From positions 1 to 8,578 of the forward strand of contig DMYK01000273.1 in NCBI GenBank assembly GCA_003483675.1: a DNA stretch of 8,578 nt. The letters are read 5' to 3'. Below are positions 6,163 through 8,578 of this stretch, piece by piece. Position numbers and translations under genes: made by a program. Numbering within the stretch: the first letter of the stretch is position 1; every line of letters starts with the position of its first letter. The notes beneath the pieces were generated by a model that worked only from the letters and a program-made list of their open reading frames with translations, was not told the DNA's origin and did not search any database. Source of the stretch: Microcoleaceae cyanobacterium UBA11344 (GTDB lineage: Bacteria; Cyanobacteriota; Cyanobacteriia; Cyanobacteriales; Microcoleaceae).

Positions 6163-7263
6163 TTAACTGGAGATTTGCGCGCCTTGGCTATCAAGCCCGA
6201 TCGCCCTTACATCAGCCTTCACCCCAAATTCCCCCCAAGCAACCGCCATCGCTGTCTCAACCGCAACAGCATTAGTAGCATCCGTTAACGCCAAAAGCGT
6301 CGGCCCAGCACCACTAATCACCATTCCACAAGCCCCTGCATTCAACGCAGCTTCTTGCACAGCTTCATATCCTCGAATCAGCGATCGGCGATAAGGCTGG
6401 TGAATTTTGTCTTGGAGGGCGCAGCGCAGCCAATCTCGATCGCCCGTAGCCAAAGCCCGCACCAGCAAACCCAGGTGTGCAGCATTGAAAATCGCGTCAG
6501 CCCTGCTGTAATCACTAGGCAAAACTCGGCGCGCTTCGGCTGTGGAAAGTTCAAAATCGGGAATGGCTACCACGGGCACAATATCAGGATGCCACGGAAT
6601 ATCGCAAATTTCCCAGGGAACCCCCCCCTGCCCCCCCTTGCTAAGGGGGGGTGTAAGAGGAGATTCTTCTCTTAGCCCCCCCTTGCTAAGGGGGGGTGTA
6701 AGAGGAGATTCTTCTCTTAGCCCCCCCTTACTAAGGGGGGGTGTAAGAGGAGATTCTTCTCTTAGCCCCCCCTTACTAAGGGGGGGTTGGGGGGGTGTAT
6801 TGCTAGCAGCGAGGCGACATCCTCCGAGTAAAGCGGGGACAACGTTGTCGGGATGTCCTTCAAGTTCGATCGCCAATTGCATCACTTCCACCTGACTCAA
6901 AGGCGCACCAGCTAATTCATTTGCACCGACTAACCCACCGATAATAGCTGTGGCGGAACTTCCTAAACCTCTAGCCAGTGGCACTTGCATATCTATATGT
7001 ATGGCTACGGGTGGCGGCGATTGGTTTAGGTATTCGTACAAGGTAACAAATGCTACATAAGCGAGATTGCTGTCATCTGTCTTGACTTTGGCGGCTTCTG
7101 CGCCTGTAACAGTAATTTTTAGTTTCTCGGTTGCTGAGGATTCGAGTCGGGAGAATTGGAAATGGTTGTAGAGGCTTAAAGCAGCGCCGATGCAGTCAAA
7201 ACCGGGGCCTAAGTTGGCGGTTGTGGCGGGCACTGTGACGGTGACGGTGGAAGTTTCAGGCAT
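6163..7263 (-). CDS. thrB: Homoserine kinase with a 61-residue repeat insertion
   Basis: Phosphorylates L-homoserine with ATP to O-phosphohomoserine, the step before threonine synthase; cytoplasmic, GHMP kinase family. Seen are [13 protein letters not shown] (11-23), the ATP loop [12 protein letters not shown] (95-106), [14 protein letters not shown] (135-148), [19 protein letters not shown] (about 231-249) and the C-terminal GHMP motif [12 protein letters not shown]. The protein is 366 residues against about 305 for the family. The excess lies at residues 155-216 between LAAS and WEICDIPW, where a palindromic DNA repeat reads as [15 protein letters not shown] units. In other homoserine kinases this place is a loop between two strands, so the fold could tolerate the insertion. 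Both flanks are fully conserved and the frame is kept, so the gene is probably active. The ATG at 7263 fits the family start; a TATAAT lies upstream at 7334-7329. Confidence 0.95.
   Translation of the reverse strand: MPETSTVTVTVPATTANLGPGFDCIGAALSLYNHFQFSRLESSATEKLKITVTGAEAAKVKTDDSNLAYVAFVTLYEYLNQSPPPVAIHIDMQVPLARGLGSSATAIIGGLVGANELAGAPLSQVEVMQLAIELEGHPDNVVPALLGGCRLAASNTPPQPPLSKGGLREESPLTPPLSKGGLREESPLTPPLSKGGLREESPLTPPLSKGGQGGVPWEICDIPWHPDIVPVVAIPDFELSTAEARRVLPSDYSRADAIFNAAHLGLLVRALATGDRDWLRCALQDKIHQPYRRSLIRGYEAVQEAALNAGACGMVISGAGPTLLALTDATNAVAVETAMAVAWGEFGVKADVRAIGLDSQGAQISS
6616..6798. repeat. Palindromic tandem repeat inserted in thrB
   Basis: A 183-bp insertion (61 codons). Its core is a 45-bp tandem repeat with units at 6631-6675, 6676-6720, 6721-6765 and a partial fourth at 6766-6786. 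Each unit has a strong hairpin, CCCCCCCTT-RCT-AAGGGGGGG, and a weaker palindrome around TAAGAG/CTCTTA. Units differ only at one base (G in units 1-2, A in units 3-4), which is synonymous in the thrB frame (AGC or AGT, serine). Extra C- and G-runs at 6621-6630 and 6789-6795 extend the outer arms. Because 45 is a multiple of three, gain or loss of units would keep the frame. It is not a CRISPR array: there are no unique spacers. Confidence 0.93.
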
Positions 7264-7291
7264 TTTTTGAAGAGTTAATTTGGAGTGTTTA

Positions 7292-7321
7292 ACCGCAGAT
7301 GAACGCGGATTAACGCAGATA
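7292..7321. repeat. Short 10-bp periodic repeat upstream of thrB
   Basis: Three decamers in a row, AACCGCAGATG, AACGCGGATT and AACGCAGATA, giving a CGCRGAT motif every 10 bases. It lies in the presumed thrB leader. It has the look of a dispersed genomic repeat; I cannot count copies elsewhere from this window. Confidence 0.5.
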
Positions 7322-7328
7322 GAACGAT

Positions 7329-7334
7329 ATTATA
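7329..7334 (-). promoter_or_regulatory. Candidate -10 element of thrB
   Basis: A perfect TATAAT on the minus strand, 66 bases before the thrB ATG, with no good -35 at 16-18 bases. It would start transcription near 7322, placing the 10-bp periodic repeat in the leader. Confidence 0.4.
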
Positions 7335-7353
7335 CTATGTTTTCAAAAGCAAT

Positions 7354-7829
7354 TTATTTTTGCAGTCTTTGAATATGGTTAATAGCATCTTGATCATCGT
7401 TGGTATTGCCGGATTTTTGATAGAGTTCGGCGGCTTTTTGAGAGTCGGCGATCGCACCCGGTTTGTCTTCTAAGAAGTAGCGGACTTTGGCGCGGTTGTA
7501 GTGTCGCCGTAGTTGGGGTTGATTTGAATTGCGCGATCGAAATCTGCTTCCTTCCGCTGGGTAATCTCTGAGGTGGCGGCCGTGGATGCCGCGTTTGTTG
7601 TAAGCTTTGGCGTAGTTGGGGTTGAGGCGGATGGCTGCGGTGTAATCTGCGATCGCACCTTCAATGTCGCCTGCTTCTGATTTGGCTAAACCGCTGTGGT
7701 ATTTTGAACAATCGTTTTTTGAGCTATTAATATTGTTGAAGATTGAGCAGAGATAGCAGGAGATATATTACCAAAGATCGTAAATATTCCTAGACTAGCA
7801 ATTAAATTGTAAACTGGTGTTTTGATAAT
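7354..7829 (-). pseudogene. TPR-repeat protein, frameshifted pseudogene
   Basis: The 5' part reads as a secretion signal (KTPVYNLIASLGIFTIF, ending SPAISAQSS), so the ancestor was probably exported or membrane-attached. Its frame opens at ATT (7829) where ATG is expected, directly after the Uma2 stop. Three single-base shifts follow. First, an A7 run seems to have lost one A (T-run at 7715-7720 here). Second, an extra base in the GGG at 7559-7561 breaks DYQRKEADFDRAIQINPN. Third, a base is missing near 7500-7507, which returns the frame to YNRAKVRYFLEDKPGAI. With these repaired, three TPR units appear (GAIADYTAAIRLNPNYA, ADFDRAIQINPNYG, GAIADSQKAAELY) and the end NHIQRLQK matches cyanobacterial TPR proteins. 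TPR units mediate protein contacts. Shifts two and three cancel, so part of the 3' frame is open, but no start serves it. Confidence 0.82.
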
Positions 7830-8396
7830 CTAGGCAAAAATCTGAGCTACAGAGCAACTAAATCCTGGCAATAAAGGCGAGGTAAGTTCATCATTACTCA
7901 ACAGCGTAGCAATTAGCCTTAAACTTGCTTGTTCCCTGCGATAAACCTCAATTTGCCGCAACCGCCAATTCACAATCCAGTATTCCTGTACTCCTCGCAC
8001 CGAATAGAGTCTGAGTTTCAAATCTCGATCGCGTCTCTGATTGTCTGCACCGGGGGACAATACTTCAACAATTAACTCTGGTGCGGCGGTTAAATGTCCG
8101 GCTTCGTCTAGCAAGATAGCCAAGCGTTCATTGCTCGCCCAAACTACATCAGGGATGACGTTATCAGCATCAGTGAAAATGAGGCCTGGATTGATTGCGG
8201 CTCGTCCCAAACCAGTAGACATCGACCAAGTATCAAGCACAGAGAAAAATCTGCCACAAGTCTGTTGATGCCCCCAATGCGGTGCTCTAGTCACAAATAA
8301 CTCTCCATCAATAATTTCATAGCGATCGCCATTATCAGGCAATAGTTCTAAATCAGCGGTAGTAAAGCGTAGTTTATCAGATATTGTCTGGCTCAT
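7830..8396 (-). CDS. Uma2 family (DUF820) PD-(D/E)XK nuclease-like protein
   Basis: A 188-residue protein of the Uma2/DUF820 family, which is greatly expanded in cyanobacteria and has a restriction-endonuclease-like fold; its cellular role is not established. Visible family features are GDRYEIIDGEL (23-33), IPDVVWAS (81-88) with D83, APELIVEVLSPG (105-116) with E111, and DLKLRLYSVRGVQEYWIVN (125-143) with K127. D83, E111 and K127 make a complete PD-(D/E)XK triad, so it may be catalytically active. The ending LLPGFSCSVAQIF is normal for the family, so the gene is full length. I chose the ATG at 8396, which gives the usual MSQTISDKLRFTTADLE start; upstream TTG (8495) and ATG (8426) starts would place the TATAAT at 8430-8425 in the coding region. 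The ribosome site is weak. No partner gene suggests a defence module. Confidence 0.92.
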   Translation of the reverse strand: MSQTISDKLRFTTADLELLPDNGDRYEIIDGELFVTRAPHWGHQQTCGRFFSVLDTWSMSTGLGRAAINPGLIFTDADNVIPDVVWASNERLAILLDEAGHLTAAPELIVEVLSPGADNQRRDRDLKLRLYSVRGVQEYWIVNWRLRQIEVYRREQASLRLIATLLSNDELTSPLLPGFSCSVAQIFA

Positions 8397-8424
8397 ACAA
8401 ACACTCTTGATAGGTAATACAAAC

Positions 8425-8430
8425 ATTATA
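8425..8430 (-). promoter_or_regulatory. Candidate -10 element of the Uma2 gene
   Basis: TATAAT on the minus strand, 28 bases before the ATG at 8396, in the context GTCTATAATGT. It would give a leader of about 20 bases. No clear -35 hexamer is seen at 17 bases. Confidence 0.45.
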
Positions 8431-8482
8431 GACGATCGAGCATCTAGAGCATCCACAAATTTTGACTTGTGCAGTACACATA

Positions 8483-8514
8483 GATGCAAAAACAAAACCC
8501 GCTTGCGCGGGTTT
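8483..8514 (-). terminator. Intrinsic terminator of a gene beyond the right edge
   Basis: On the minus strand AAACCCGC and GCGGGTTT (8514-8507 and 8502-8495) form an 8-bp stem with a GCAA loop, followed by TGTTTTTG. This is a good factor-independent terminator for leftward transcription entering from the right. It would insulate the Uma2 gene. Confidence 0.6.
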
Positions 8515-8571
8515 CAATATTCTTAGTCCGCGCAGGCGGACTTTGTTTGTGTAGTCGCGATTTCCAATCGC
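8495..8571. repeat. Triple-hairpin dispersed-repeat-like element
   Basis: Three consecutive perfect hairpins: AAACCCGC/GCGGGTTT (8495-8514), AGTCCGC/GCGGACT (8525-8542, loop GCAG) and GCGATT/AATCGC (8557-8571, loop TCC). The second is joined to the third by TTTGTTTGTGTAGT. The arrangement resembles the short palindromic elements scattered through genomes of filamentous cyanobacteria. It may continue past the window edge. Confidence 0.6.
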
Positions 8572-8578
8572 CGGATTT

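Noticed and set aside
6631..6786. CRISPR array
   Set aside because: The units are contiguous 45-bp repeats with no unique spacers, and they are translated within thrB.
6542..6895. Plus-strand open frame of 117 codons across thrB
   Set aside because: It exists only because the repeat is palindromic and free of stops on both strands; the thrB frame is fully conserved on the other strand.

Overview
The window looks like chromosomal DNA of a filamentous cyanobacterium, probably of the Oscillatoria/Microcoleus type. The reasons are six copies of the HIP1 octamer GCGATCGC, a cyanobacterial-type class I fructose-bisphosphatase and homoserine kinase, an Uma2/DUF820 gene, a broken TPR gene and many short palindromic dispersed repeats. 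The genus is an inference. Every recognisable gene is on the minus strand, so transcription runs from right to left.

Layout from left to right. 1-509: the first 169 codons of fbp, whose 3' part lies outside the window. 528-876: non-coding DNA with two HIP1 sites. 877-1100: the 3' remnant of an unidentified gene, split by an 87-bp MITE-like element (918-1004) with 12-bp terminal inverted repeats and an 8-bp target duplication. 1111-5657: a four-gene, AT-rich, HIP1-free accessory cluster. In transcription order it holds a family 2 glycosyltransferase, a 714-residue protein of unknown family that starts 6 bp after the glycosyltransferase stop, a type-11 SAM methyltransferase and a second SAM methyltransferase with an NPPW motif. 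5658-6162: the leader of this cluster, made of two diverged copies (about 147 bp each, 177 bp apart) of one sequence. Both copies keep the same possible promoter, and one carries a perfect match to the HLR1 (RpaB) consensus. 6163-7263: thrB, interrupted in frame by 183 bp of palindromic tandem repeat that adds 61 residues. 7354-7829: a TPR pseudogene with three single-base frameshifts and no normal start codon. 7830-8396: an intact Uma2-family gene. 8483-8571: a set of three hairpins, one of them a good intrinsic terminator for a gene beyond the right edge.

The metabolic genes fbp and thrB look like ordinary host backbone. The cluster between them is probably acquired DNA: a glycosyltransferase and two methyltransferases suggest synthesis or decoration of a glycan or glycosylated small molecule, with the 714-residue protein as the unknown partner. 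The most notable points are the in-frame palindromic repeat inside thrB, the MITE insertion whose conceptual removal restores a reading frame, the duplicated HLR1-bearing leader, and the unrecognised 714-residue protein.
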